Source of the DNA: Cryptosporangium phraense
Lineage (GTDB): Bacteria > Actinomycetota > Actinomycetes > Mycobacteriales > Cryptosporangiaceae
Direction of reading: 5' to 3'
NCBI RefSeq assembly: GCF_006912135.1
Contig: NZ_VIRS01000020.1
Span: 1-64,000, forward strand
Length of the DNA stretch: 64,000 nucleotides
The notes beneath the pieces are model-generated. The model did no database searches. It was not told where the DNA came from and worked only from the letters and a program-made list of their open reading frames with translations. The translations under genes and the position numbers were made by a program. This document shows, piece by piece, positions 25,565-34,027 of the stretch. Each line of letters opens with the position of its first letter. Positions within the stretch are counted from its first letter, which is position 1.

Positions 25565-26779
25565 ATGACGACGAGCGGCCGCCCCGAGACAGCCCTCGAC
25601 GTGCACGGCGCCGCGTTCCGCGACGCCAACTACGCGATCTACGACGACCTGCGCGCGCGGTGTCCGGTCGCCTGGTCGACCGAGAACGGCGGCTTCTGGC
25701 TGCTGACCGACTACGACTCGGTGTTCGAGGCCACCCGCGACGACGAGCTCTTCACGTCCACGCCGGGCACGAACATCCCGTACGGCGCCGGCGACCGGGA
25801 CGTCGGGCTGGCCACCGTGCTGCCGCCGATCCACACCGACCCGCCGCTGACCGGCGCGATGCGCGCGCTGACCGTCCGGCTGCTGTCGCCGGCCCGGGCC
25901 GAGGAGCTGGAGCCGGAGATCCGGGCGATCGCCGACGAGCTGATCGACGAGTTCATCGCCGACGGCCACGCCGACCTGGTCACCCAGCTCACGACCCCGC
26001 TGCCGGCCCGGGTCATCCTGCGCCTGCTCGGGTTCGTCGAGTCGGACTGGCCCGACTGGGTGCTGGTGATCCACACGTTCATCCACGGCAACGAGTACGG
26101 GATGACCCGGGAGCAGGCGACCGACCGCGTCACCACGCTGATCTTCGACGAGCTGAGCCGCCGGGAGCAGTACGACGCTCCGCCCGACGACCTGGTCGGC
26201 TCGATCCTGAACGGAACCGTCGACGGCCGGCCGCTGACGATCGAGGAGCAGTTCGGCTACATCCTGCTGCTGCTCTTCGGCGGCATGGACACGACCAGCG
26301 GCCTCACCGGCAACTCGCTGCTGCGCATGATCGAACAGCCCGAGCTGCGGCAACAGCTGATCGACCGGCCCGAGCTGATGCGCTCGGCGACCGAGGAGTT
26401 CCTGCGGCACGGCACCCCCACCCAGGGGCTGGCCCGCACGGTCAGCCGCGACACCGAGTGGCACGGCGTCCGGCTCGCGGCCGGCGACAAGGCGCTGCTG
26501 ACCTGGGCCGCGGCCAACCGTGACCCGCAGGCGTTCGAGTGCCCGGCCGAGATCGACCTGGCCCGCGCGCCGAACCGGCACCTGGCGTTCGGCGTCGGCC
26601 AGCACCGGTGCCTCGGCTCCAACCTGGCCCGGGTGATGTTCCGGGTGATGATCGAGCAGATCCTGACCCGGTTGCCCGACTTCGCGCTCGACGGTGAGCC
26701 GGCCCGCTTCGACGACGCGTCCGCCGTCTACGCGCTCAAGGAGCTGCCGGTGCGCTTCACGCCCGGGGTGGCCCGGTGA
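25565..26779 (+). CDS. Cytochrome P450
   Basis: This 404-residue P450 has the haem loop FGVGQHRCLGSNLAR with Cys349, the I-helix FGGMDTTSG (238-246) and the ExxR pair Glu278/Arg281. It is distinct from the CYP142-like enzyme: the N-terminal half lacks the SAGGIRP signature. I cannot assign the CYP family. The ATG at 25565 follows AGGAAGG. It heads the operon of two TetR genes, DUF35 and a thiolase, overlapping the first TetR by 4 nt. A hydroxylation early in terpene or steroid breakdown is likely. Confidence 0.9.
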   Translation: MTTSGRPETALDVHGAAFRDANYAIYDDLRARCPVAWSTENGGFWLLTDYDSVFEATRDDELFTSTPGTNIPYGAGDRDVGLATVLPPIHTDPPLTGAMRALTVRLLSPARAEELEPEIRAIADELIDEFIADGHADLVTQLTTPLPARVILRLLGFVESDWPDWVLVIHTFIHGNEYGMTREQATDRVTTLIFDELSRREQYDAPPDDLVGSILNGTVDGRPLTIEEQFGYILLLLFGGMDTTSGLTGNSLLRMIEQPELRQQLIDRPELMRSATEEFLRHGTPTQGLARTVSRDTEWHGVRLAAGDKALLTWAAANRDPQAFECPAEIDLARAPNRHLAFGVGQHRCLGSNLARVMFRVMIEQILTRLPDFALDGEPARFDDASAVYALKELPVRFTPGVAR

Positions 26780-27363
26780 GCCCTCGGGAGCAGCGTCGCG
26801 CGCAGCGCGTCGCGACGAGCCGCGAGCAGATCCTGGACGCGGCCGAGGAGCTGTTCGGCGACCAGGGCTACCGGGCGACGAGCCTGCAGCAGGTCGCCGG
26901 GCGGGCCGAGTTCTCGGTCGGTGCGCTCTACCAGTTCTTCGCGTCGAAGGACGAGCTGCTGAGGGCCGTGATGAAGCGGCGCGGGCTCGTGCAGCTGGCC
27001 GAGATGACCGCGGCCGCGGACGACGGGCTGCTCCCGCTGGTCGACACGATCCTCGCGTTCCACCGGCGGTACCCGGCGTTCGGCCGGCTGTCGGCCCGGG
27101 TCTACTCGCCGGGGTCGGACGCCCCGGCCGGGTACGACGCGACCGAGCCGACCTACCGCACGGCGATGGACCTCTACGCGACGGCGATCCGGCGGGGCCA
27201 GGCCGCGGGCCGGGTCCGGGGCGGGGACCCGCAGGCGCTGGCCCGGCTGCTGTCGAGCCTGGTCACCGCGTTCCACCGGGTCGACGCCGAGCTCGGCCAG
27301 GACGGCCCGACGCTGGACGACGGGACGTTCCGCCGGATCCTGACCCGGGCGTTCGCCGCGTGA
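26776..27363 (+). CDS. TetR family regulator, first of a tandem pair
   Basis: This 195-residue TetR protein has the DNA-binding region SREQILDAAEELFGDQGYRATSLQQVAGRAEFSVGALYQFFASKDELLRAV at about residues 15-64. The next gene repeats this block almost word for word, so the pair arose by duplication. The ligand domain differs more. It overlaps the P450 stop (GTGA) and is in turn overlapped by the second TetR gene, so all three are translated together. Confidence 0.85.
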   Translation: MSPREQRRAQRVATSREQILDAAEELFGDQGYRATSLQQVAGRAEFSVGALYQFFASKDELLRAVMKRRGLVQLAEMTAAADDGLLPLVDTILAFHRRYPAFGRLSARVYSPGSDAPAGYDATEPTYRTAMDLYATAIRRGQAAGRVRGGDPQALARLLSSLVTAFHRVDAELGQDGPTLDDGTFRRILTRAFAA

Positions 27364-27935
27364 CGTCGCCGCGGCAGGCTCGCCGGGCCCAGCGGGTCGC
27401 GCTGTCCCGGGAGCAGATCCTGGACATCGCCGAGGAGCTGTTCGGCGGCCAGGGCTACCGGGCGACGAGCCTGCAGCAGGTCGCCGACCGGGCCGAGTTC
27501 TCGGTCGGGGCGCTGTACCAGTTCTTCGCGTCCAAGGAAGACCTGCTCCGGGCGGTGATGTACCGCCGGGGCGGCGACCTGCTCGCGCTCATGCGGGCCG
27601 CGATCACCCCGGCCGGGAGCCTGGTCGCGCTGGTCGGGGCCATCAGCGGGTACTTCGCCCGGTACCCGGCCTACGGCCTGCTCACCGTGCGGCTGGCGTC
27701 CCCCGGCGAGGACGCGCCGAAGGACCTCGGCCCCGGCGGCGACGGGTTCGCCGGCGCGCTCGCCCTGTTCGCCGACGTCCTGCGGGCCGGCCAGCGGGCC
27801 GGCACCGTCGGGCCCGGCGACCCCGCGGCGTTGGCCGAGCTCGCGTCCAGCATGATCACCGCCCACCTCCGGGACCCGACAGGCCTCCCGGCCGACGACT
27901 TCGCCGACATCCTGACCGCAGCCTTCGCCGCGTAG
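27360..27935 (+). CDS. TetR family regulator, second of a tandem pair
   Basis: This 191-residue paralogue of the preceding TetR gene starts at GTG 27360 inside its stop (GTGA). The DNA-binding region SREQILDIAEELFGGQGYRATSLQQVADRAEFSVGALYQFFASKEDLLRAV differs at only a few positions, whereas the C-terminal ligand domain has diverged. The two could form a heterodimer or recognise the same operator with different ligands. The longer open frame upstream belongs to the antisense shadow. Confidence 0.85.
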   Translation: MTSPRQARRAQRVALSREQILDIAEELFGGQGYRATSLQQVADRAEFSVGALYQFFASKEDLLRAVMYRRGGDLLALMRAAITPAGSLVALVGAISGYFARYPAYGLLTVRLASPGEDAPKDLGPGGDGFAGALALFADVLRAGQRAGTVGPGDPAALAELASSMITAHLRDPTGLPADDFADILTAAFAA

Positions 27936-27966
27936 CGGTCCCACCGCTCGAAGGAAGGGCGCCCGC

Positions 27967-28368
27967 ATGAGCACACGGATCCCGTTCGTCGACTACCTGG
28001 TCCTCGATCCCCAGCCGCACCTGGTCGCGGCCGAGTGCACCGGCTGCGCCGCCCGCTACTTCGGCCGGCGCAACGCCTGCGCCCGCTGCTCGGGCACCGG
28101 CTTCCGGTCCGTCGACGTCGCCTCGTCCGGCGAGGTCCGGGCGTTCACGATCGTGACGTTCGCCGCGCCCGGCGTTCCGGTCCCGTTCGTCGCCGCGGTC
28201 GTCGACTGCGACGGCACGAGCGTCCGGACGAACCTCACCGACGTCGACGCGAGCCCGGAACACGTCCACCTGGGAATGAAGGTCGAGCTGACGACGACGG
28301 TCGTCGGAACCGACGACGACGGCGTCGAAGCCGTGAACTACGCCTTCCGACCGGCCGGGGAGCACTGA
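27967..28368 (+). CDS. DUF35 OB-fold / zinc-ribbon protein, thiolase partner
   Basis: This 133-residue protein has a rubredoxin-like zinc ribbon with Cys24, Cys27, Cys38 and Cys41, followed by an OB-fold. Such DUF35 proteins bind CoA and pair with lipid-transfer-type thiolases or aldolases; in sterol catabolism the ChsH2 C-terminal domain binds the Ltp2 aldolase. Here it lies one base before a thiolase gene, the expected partner. The ATG at 27967 has GAAGGAAGGG upstream. Confidence 0.9.
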   Translation: MSTRIPFVDYLVLDPQPHLVAAECTGCAARYFGRRNACARCSGTGFRSVDVASSGEVRAFTIVTFAAPGVPVPFVAAVVDCDGTSVRTNLTDVDASPEHVHLGMKVELTTTVVGTDDDGVEAVNYAFRPAGEH

Positions 28369-28369
28369 C

Positions 28370-29572
28370 ATGGCCGAGGACCTCTGGATCCTCGGGATCC
28401 ACATGACGAAGTTCGGGAAGCACCCGTCTGCTGACCTGGTGGACCTGGCGTCCGAGGCCGCGCTCGGCGCGCTGGCCGACGGCGGGGTCACGATGACGCA
28501 GATCGGCGTGCTCGCCGCGGGCAACCTGCTCGGCGGCGGAGGCATCGGCCAGCTGCTGCAGAAGCAGATCGGGCAGACCGGCATCCCGGTCTACAACGTG
28601 GCCAACGCCTGCGCGACCGGGGCCACCGCGCTGCGGACCGTCTGCCTGGCGATCAAGGCCGGCGAGGCCGACCTGGGCCTGGCCGTCGGCGTCGAGAAGC
28701 TCTCCGGAGCCGGGCTGCTGGGCGCCCGGCCGCGGAAGGAGAACACCGGCACCTGGACCCGGTCGGGCCGCGACGGCGCGGTCGGCACCGTCGACGGACG
28801 CATCGGCACCGAGACGATGGCCGGGGTGTTCGCGCAGGTCGGCATGGAGTACGGCCACAAATACGGCGGGACGTCGTTCGAGCTGTTCGCGCGCATCTCG
28901 GAGAAGAACCACGCCCATTCGACGCTCAACCCGCTGGCCGCGTACCAGAAGAAGATGAGCCTCGAGCAGATCATGAACGACGTCATGATCGCCTACCCGA
29001 ACACCCGGCCGATGTGCTCGGCGAACACCGACGGGGCGGCGGCGGCCGTGGTGATCAGCGGTTCGGCGCTGGCTCGTCTGAGCCGGGAGCAGCGGCGGCG
29101 GGCGGTGAAGATCTCGGCGTCGGTGCTGACGTCCGACCCCTGGTCGGAGTCCTGCCAGATCCTGCCGGACGTCAACACGCTGACCCGCAACGCCGCCACG
29201 CAGGCCTACGAAGCGGCCGGGATCGGGCCGGACGCGCTCGACCTGGTCGAGCTGCACGACTGCTTCGCCACCGCGGAGCTCGTGCACTACGACAACCTGA
29301 TGCTGTGCGAGCCGGGCGGGGCGGTGGACTTCTTCGAGTCGGGCGCGCCCTGGCGGGACGGGTCGATGCCGGTGAACGTGTCCGGCGGGCTGCAGTCGAA
29401 GGGGCACCCGATCGCCGCGACCGGCATCGCGAACGTCTGGGAGGTCGCGACCCATCTGCGCGGCGAGGCCGGTCCGCGCCAGATCGAGGGCGCGCGGGTG
29501 GGGCTGGCCCACGTCATCGGGCTGGGCTCGGCGTGCGGGGTGCACATCCTGGAGAGGGCGGTGACCGGGTGA
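28370..29572 (+). CDS. Lipid-transfer-protein-type thiolase / aldolase
   Basis: This 400-residue thiolase-fold protein has an apparent nucleophile Cys81 in NACATGATAL, the ELHDCFATAEL stretch and the late GGLQSKGHPIAATG motif with a catalytic His. It is of the SCP2/Ltp type that cleaves branched 3-ketoacyl-CoA or, as in Ltp2, retro-aldol substrates. A DUF35 gene directly upstream strengthens a complex. The last acts of steroid side-chain removal would fit, but a different branched acyl-CoA is possible. Confidence 0.9.
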   Translation: MAEDLWILGIHMTKFGKHPSADLVDLASEAALGALADGGVTMTQIGVLAAGNLLGGGGIGQLLQKQIGQTGIPVYNVANACATGATALRTVCLAIKAGEADLGLAVGVEKLSGAGLLGARPRKENTGTWTRSGRDGAVGTVDGRIGTETMAGVFAQVGMEYGHKYGGTSFELFARISEKNHAHSTLNPLAAYQKKMSLEQIMNDVMIAYPNTRPMCSANTDGAAAAVVISGSALARLSREQRRRAVKISASVLTSDPWSESCQILPDVNTLTRNAATQAYEAAGIGPDALDLVELHDCFATAELVHYDNLMLCEPGGAVDFFESGAPWRDGSMPVNVSGGLQSKGHPIAATGIANVWEVATHLRGEAGPRQIEGARVGLAHVIGLGSACGVHILERAVTG

Positions 29573-29615
29573 GTCCCGTCCTGCGGGACGCCGGGTTCGG
29601 TGGCAGGCTGGGGCG

Positions 29616-30077
29616 ATGGAGTCGGTGTGGGACTACCCGAGGCCGCCGCGGCTGGAGCGCACCTCGGCACGGGTGACGATCGTGCACGCGGGGGAGACGA
29701 TCGTCGACAGCGACCGGTGCTGGCGGGTGCTCGAGACGTCGCACCCGCCGGTCTACTACGTGCCCCGCGGTGATATCGCCGAGGGTGTGCTGGAGCCGAG
29801 CGCGGGCCGGTCGTTCTGCGAGTTCAAGGGCGTCGCCGACTACTGGGACGTCGTCGTCGGGGCGGCCCGGGTGCGCCAGGCCGGCTGGTCCTACGCCCAC
29901 CCCACCCCGGCGTACGCCGACATCACCGACGCGGTCGCGTTCTACCCGAGCCGGGTCGACGAGTGCCGGGTCGACGGCGAGGTGGTCCAGCCGCAGGAGG
30001 GCGACTTCTACGGCGGCTGGATCACCGCGGACATCACCGGCCCGTTCAAGGGCGCCCCGGGCACCATGGGCTGGTGA
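29616..30077 (+). CDS. DUF427 family protein
   Basis: This 153-residue protein matches the DUF427 domain: VWDYPRPPRLE, SHPPVYYVPRGDI, SFCEFKGVADYWDV and the C-terminal YGGWITADITGPFKG. Its function is unknown in general. The ATG at 29616 has no ribosome site, but CAGGCT at 29604-29609 ends 6 nt before it, suggesting a leaderless start and separate transcription from the thiolase gene. It converges on the acyl-CoA dehydrogenase gene with 8 nt between stops. Confidence 0.85.
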   Translation: MESVWDYPRPPRLERTSARVTIVHAGETIVDSDRCWRVLETSHPPVYYVPRGDIAEGVLEPSAGRSFCEFKGVADYWDVVVGAARVRQAGWSYAHPTPAYADITDAVAFYPSRVDECRVDGEVVQPQEGDFYGGWITADITGPFKGAPGTMGW

Positions 30078-30085
30078 GCCGGTGA

Positions 30086-31240
30086 TCACCGGGCGGCGGC
30101 GCCCAGCGCCTGGCGGGCGATGATGACCTGCTGGATCTGCGACGTCCCCTCGTAGATGCGGAACAGCCGGGCGTCCCGGTAGAAGCGCTCGACCGCGACC
30201 CCGCGCATGTACCCGGCGCCGCCGTGGATCTGCACCGCCCGGTCGGCGACCCGTCCGACCATCTCCGAGCAGAAGTACTTCGCCGCCGACGGTCCGCTCA
30301 CCTGGTCGGTGCCGGCGTCGTAGTTGCGGGCCACGTCCAGCACCAGGGCCCGGCCCGCGTAGTGGTCGGTGATCGAGTCCGCGATCAGGCCCTGGATCAG
30401 CTGGAACCGTGCGATCGGCGCCCCGCCCTGCTCCCGCGTCCGCGCGAACTCGACCGACTCGTGCACCAGCCGCCCGGCCATGCCCACGCACAGCGCGGCG
30501 ATGTGCGCGCGCCCGTGCGCGAGGCACCGCGCGGCGATCCGGAACCCGTTGTTCACGCCGTCGTCGCCGCCGACGACCGCGTCCAGCGGAATGCGGACGT
30601 CGTCGAGGTGCACGTCCGCGGTGTGCGCGCCGAACTGCCCCATCTTCCGGTCGGCCGGTCCGATCGAGACGCCCGGCGTGTCCGCCGGGACCAGGAACGC
30701 GGAGATGCCCCGGTTCCCGGCCGCGGTCGGATCCGTCCGGGCGAAGACCATGAGGACGTCGGCGACGGGCGCGTTCGTGATGTAGCGCTTCGAGCCGTCG
30801 AGCACCCAGTGCGAGCCGTCGACGCGGGCCGAGGTGGACAGCGCCGACGGGTCCGACCCGGCGTCCGCCTCGGTGAGCCCGAACGACGCCGTGACCTCGC
30901 CGGACGCCAGGCGCGGCAGCCAGGTCTTCTTCTGCTCCTCGGTCGCGCCCTCGAGCAGCACGTGCCCGGCGATGCCGTTGTTCGTGCCGAACAGCGACCG
31001 CAGCGCCGGCGTGGTCCAGCCGAGCTCGAAGACCAGCTCGACCTCCTGGGCGACGGTGAGCCCGAGGCCGCCGTACTGCTCCGGGATCGTGAACCCGTAC
31101 AGCCCCATGGCCTTGCAGGCCTCGACCAGCGACTCCGGGATCGTGTCGGTCGCGTCGATCTCCTCTTCCCGGGGGACGACCTCGGTGCGGACGAACGTGC
31201 GCACGGCGTCGATGATGTCGGCCAGGTCGGCGGCGTCCAT
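30086..31240 (-). CDS. Acyl-CoA dehydrogenase
   Basis: This 384-residue FAD-dependent acyl-CoA dehydrogenase has FGLTEADAGSDPSALST, GSKRYITNAPVADVL, the QIHGGAGYMRG stretch and the catalytic Glu364 in RIYEGTSQIQ. It introduces the alpha-beta double bond of an acyl-CoA. The ATG at 31240 follows AAGGAGC. The long open frame upstream is an artefact. A GntR-type gene is divergent 417 nt away and may control it. Confidence 0.9.
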   Translation of the reverse strand: MDAADLADIIDAVRTFVRTEVVPREEEIDATDTIPESLVEACKAMGLYGFTIPEQYGGLGLTVAQEVELVFELGWTTPALRSLFGTNNGIAGHVLLEGATEEQKKTWLPRLASGEVTASFGLTEADAGSDPSALSTSARVDGSHWVLDGSKRYITNAPVADVLMVFARTDPTAAGNRGISAFLVPADTPGVSIGPADRKMGQFGAHTADVHLDDVRIPLDAVVGGDDGVNNGFRIAARCLAHGRAHIAALCVGMAGRLVHESVEFARTREQGGAPIARFQLIQGLIADSITDHYAGRALVLDVARNYDAGTDQVSGPSAAKYFCSEMVGRVADRAVQIHGGAGYMRGVAVERFYRDARLFRIYEGTSQIQQVIIARQALGAAAR

Positions 31241-31657
31241 GGGGCTCCTTTGTTCTCGGCCTGCGATGCCATCTTCGTCCCGAACGCGGCGCCGCGCATC
31301 GGCAGGAACACCCGGCCGGGTCCGGGCCCGGCCGGGGGAGCCGGTGACGCGGATGCGCGCGGACCTCGGTCGAGTCGACCGACACCTCCCACGTCGTTGG
31401 TCCACGGACCTGCGGTCTCGACGGCGGATCGGACACCACCTGCGCCCGCGTGCCACTGCGCTGCCGAGCCCGGAACAGCGCCTGACGCTCGGGCAGGTCG
31501 CGCCACGAAGCGCCGATCCGTGCGCGCTGTTCGTCGGATGAACGGGTGAGCGCATCGTGCGTACTCGGGCGGATGGAATAATGTATATCGCCAGCGCGAT
31601 CCGAGGAGGCTCACGATCGTTCCGCGAACAGGGGCAGCGCGTCAGGACGTCGACTTC
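31241..31657. other. 417-nt intergenic region, acyl-CoA dehydrogenase / GntR
   Basis: No convincing gene lies here. The half next to the dehydrogenase holds only shadow frames. The half next to the GntR gene contains an AT-rich patch, AATAATGTATA at 31577-31587, that stands out in this GC-rich window and recurs inverted beyond the GntR gene. A GAGGAGG at 31602-31608 resembles a ribosome site, but no start codon in frame follows it. Confidence 0.5.
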
Positions 31658-32332
31658 GTGGACTTCGTCGCCGAGGAGACCGGCGGGCTGTCCCGCCCGA
31701 CCAGCGCCCAGCAGGTCGCCGCACACATCCGGCGGATGATCTTCGACCAGCGGCTGCGGGCCGGCGAACGCGTCCCGCAGGACGAGATCGCGGCCGAGCT
31801 CCGGGTCAGCCGGGTCCCGGTGCGGGAGGCGGTCATCGCGCTCGACCGGGAGGGCTGGGTCACGTCCCGCCCGCACCTCGGCGCGTTCGTGAACGGGCTC
31901 GACGAGAACTCGGTCCGCGACCACTACGAGCTGCTCGGGCTGATGTACGGTCTGGCGGCTCGCCGGGCGGTCGAGCGCGGGTCCGACGAGGGGCTGGCCG
32001 CGCTCGGTGAGATCGCCAAGGAGCTGCAGGCCACCTCGGACCCCGAGCGGTTCGGTGCGCTGAACGTCGCGTTCCTGCGTCAGTTGCTGCTGATGGCGGG
32101 TTCGCGACGGATCACCGCGGTGGCGCGGGTGATCACGACGAACATCGTGCCGGGGAACTTCTTCGCCGAGGTGCCGGGGGTGATCCGGATCCGTAAGCGT
32201 GGGGTTCGGGCAGTGCTCAAGGCGCTGAAGGCCGCCGACGGCCCGGCCGCCGAGGCCGCCCTCCTCGAGCTCCTCCGAACCGAAACCGACAGCGTGGTAA
32301 CCCTCCTCGAGACCCGCGGTCTCCTCTCGTAG
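31658..32332 (+). CDS. GntR family regulator (FadR subfamily)
   Basis: This 224-residue GntR protein has the winged helix at about 15-80 (AAHIRRMIFDQRLRAGERVPQDEIAAELRVSRVPVREAVIALDREGWV). A FadR/VanR-type helical C-terminal domain follows. The GTG at 31658 is the only start; the ribosome site is weak. FadR-type regulators usually sense acyl-CoA, sugar acids or aromatic acids. The divergent acyl-CoA dehydrogenase is a plausible target. Confidence 0.85.
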   Translation: MDFVAEETGGLSRPTSAQQVAAHIRRMIFDQRLRAGERVPQDEIAAELRVSRVPVREAVIALDREGWVTSRPHLGAFVNGLDENSVRDHYELLGLMYGLAARRAVERGSDEGLAALGEIAKELQATSDPERFGALNVAFLRQLLLMAGSRRITAVARVITTNIVPGNFFAEVPGVIRIRKRGVRAVLKALKAADGPAAEAALLELLRTETDSVVTLLETRGLLS

Positions 32333-32869
32333 TGGGCGGCCCGCTGAGAACGACGCTGCCGAGCGGGCGCGACCACTTGAGTACGACCTGGTACGCGGCG
32401 TAGTCGCGCCCGATCGGCAGCGCCGCCCTCAGCGGGCTCCAGCTCACTACCACCGCGCTGCGGCGCGTACGGCGATGTGCGTGGGGGAGTGGCCGGCTTC
32501 CGCGCCCAGCGCCGGCCGGCCCCCGAACCGCGGCCGGTAGATAGTTTATACATTATTTACTCCACCAAGCACTTGCTCGGGCGAACGAAGCCGTGAAAGC
32601 TGGCCCACCCGGGGACGATGCTGCCCCCACTTGACGCCCCACCAAATAAGCCGGTCCGAACCGTTTCAGCAACATTTACGAAGCATTGACCGAAGATGAA
32701 TTCCAGTTCTACTATTCGCCCACGCCGTGGCGGCGCCGCACCCCCGCACCGCCCGAGCGCCGGAGCCCGCAGCGCCTCGGCGACCACCAAGGCCACGGCA
32801 GCCCGCACCACGCTCCTCCCGTAGACCGCAGCCGAAGTATCTGGATCAACGGCGATCGGATGGTGTCCA
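32333..32869. other. 537-nt intergenic region before the DUF3068 gene
   Basis: I see no supported gene here. A 66-codon plus frame (32686-32886) has no family match and runs into the next gene, so I reject it. The region contains TATACATTATT at 32547-32557, the exact complement of the 11-mer at 31577. A good promoter lies at 32686-32715. It is among the least GC-rich stretches of the window. Confidence 0.5.
32686..32715 (+). promoter_or_regulatory. Sigma-70-like promoter for DUF3068 gene
   Basis: TTGACC at 32686-32691, an 18-bp spacer, then TACTAT at 32710-32715. It would leave a leader of about 150 nt before the ATG at 32870. Confidence 0.5.
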
Positions 32870-34021
32870 ATGACTGCTGCTTCTGACCCGAGCCTCACGG
32901 GCGAGCGGGTCGCGACCCCACCGCCGCAGGTGGCGCCGCCCCCGCCCCACACCCCGCCCGCGCCCCACACCCCGCCCGCGCCCCCGCCCCACACCGCGGC
33001 CCCACCGTCCACACCGGCCGCCCCACCGGCCCAGCCGCTGCCCTCCCGCCAGTACGCGTCGGGCGAGCCGCCGCGGCACCGGGTGCTGCGCAGCGTCCTG
33101 ATCGGGCTCGGGGTGTTCTTCCTGGTGGTCGCGATCCTGGTCCCGCTGTACGTCTACCCGCGGGTGGCGGTGCTGCCGGCCGATCCGCAGCAGGAGCAAC
33201 AACTGCAGGCCACCGGCGCGAAGATCCTCATGCCGGACGCGAACGACCCGGCCGGCGCCCGGGTGCTGGAGAACGTCGACGTCACGGTCACGAACTACAT
33301 CTCGAAGGCCACCGACGCCGACGGCAGCGGCGACGACAACGTCTGGGACCTCGCGACCGAGATCTCGGTGCCCGGCCACGGCATGGTCAACGCCCGGGTC
33401 GAGCGGATCTCGATCGACCCCCGCACCGCGAAGCTGACGAACTGCTGCGGCGACCGCCTGGTCGCCGACCTCGACAAGCCCGACGGCAAGCCGATCACCC
33501 ACGAGGGGTACATCGCCTGGCCGTTCGAGGTCGAGAAGCACTCGTACCCGGTCTGGGACATCAACTCGCTGCACGCGGTCACCGCGAACTACATCGGTGA
33601 GGCCGAGCGCGACGGCATCCACACCTACATGTTCAAGACCGAGCAGCCGATGCAGAAGGTCGGCACGATGGACCTGCCCGGCGGGCTGTTCGGCTCCAAG
33701 GAACCGAACGTCACCGCCGACGCGATGTACGCCGACACCAAGGTCTATTACATCGAGCCCGCGTCCGGGAACGTGATCGGCGTCAAGGACGACATCACCC
33801 AGCAGTACGTGTACAACGGCACGACGCTGACCGCGTTCGAGGCCAAGCTCGAGAGCCCGTCGATGCGCGGCGACACGCTCACCCAGGCCAAGCAGGCCGC
33901 GACGATGCTGCCCTGGATGCGCGGCCGGGTGTCGATCGTGCTGGTGCTGCTCGGTCTGGCGTTCTTCGTCGCCGCGTTCCTCATCGGCCGCCCCCGCCGA
34001 GCCAAGCACGTCGCCGGGTAG
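32870..34021 (+). CDS. DUF3068 family membrane protein with proline-rich N-terminus
   Basis: This 383-residue protein begins with a Pro/His/Ala-rich cytoplasmic stretch (about 10-60, repeated HTPPAP). It then has a membrane helix (VLRSVLIGLGVFFLVVAILV, about 73-95), a large extracytoplasmic beta-rich DUF3068 domain with a CC pair (TNCCGDRL), and a second helix near the C-terminus (VSIVLVLLGLAFFVAAFLIG). Both ends are therefore cytoplasmic. DUF3068 proteins, including the PorA-type proteins of actinobacteria, occur at the cell envelope; the function is unknown. The proline-rich part is encoded by short direct DNA repeats. Confidence 0.85.
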   Translation: MTAASDPSLTGERVATPPPQVAPPPPHTPPAPHTPPAPPPHTAAPPSTPAAPPAQPLPSRQYASGEPPRHRVLRSVLIGLGVFFLVVAILVPLYVYPRVAVLPADPQQEQQLQATGAKILMPDANDPAGARVLENVDVTVTNYISKATDADGSGDDNVWDLATEISVPGHGMVNARVERISIDPRTAKLTNCCGDRLVADLDKPDGKPITHEGYIAWPFEVEKHSYPVWDINSLHAVTANYIGEAERDGIHTYMFKTEQPMQKVGTMDLPGGLFGSKEPNVTADAMYADTKVYYIEPASGNVIGVKDDITQQYVYNGTTLTAFEAKLESPSMRGDTLTQAKQAATMLPWMRGRVSIVLVLLGLAFFVAAFLIGRPRRAKHVAG

Positions 34022-34027
34022 CCCGGG

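Noticed and set aside
30079-30092. Palindrome CCGGTGATCACCGG between convergent genes
   Set aside because: It may be a weak bidirectional terminator, but the stem is short and GATC sits in the loop. There is no further support.
32686-32886. Possible small gene of 66 codons
   Set aside because: It starts inside a promoter, has no ribosome site or family and overlaps the DUF3068 start.
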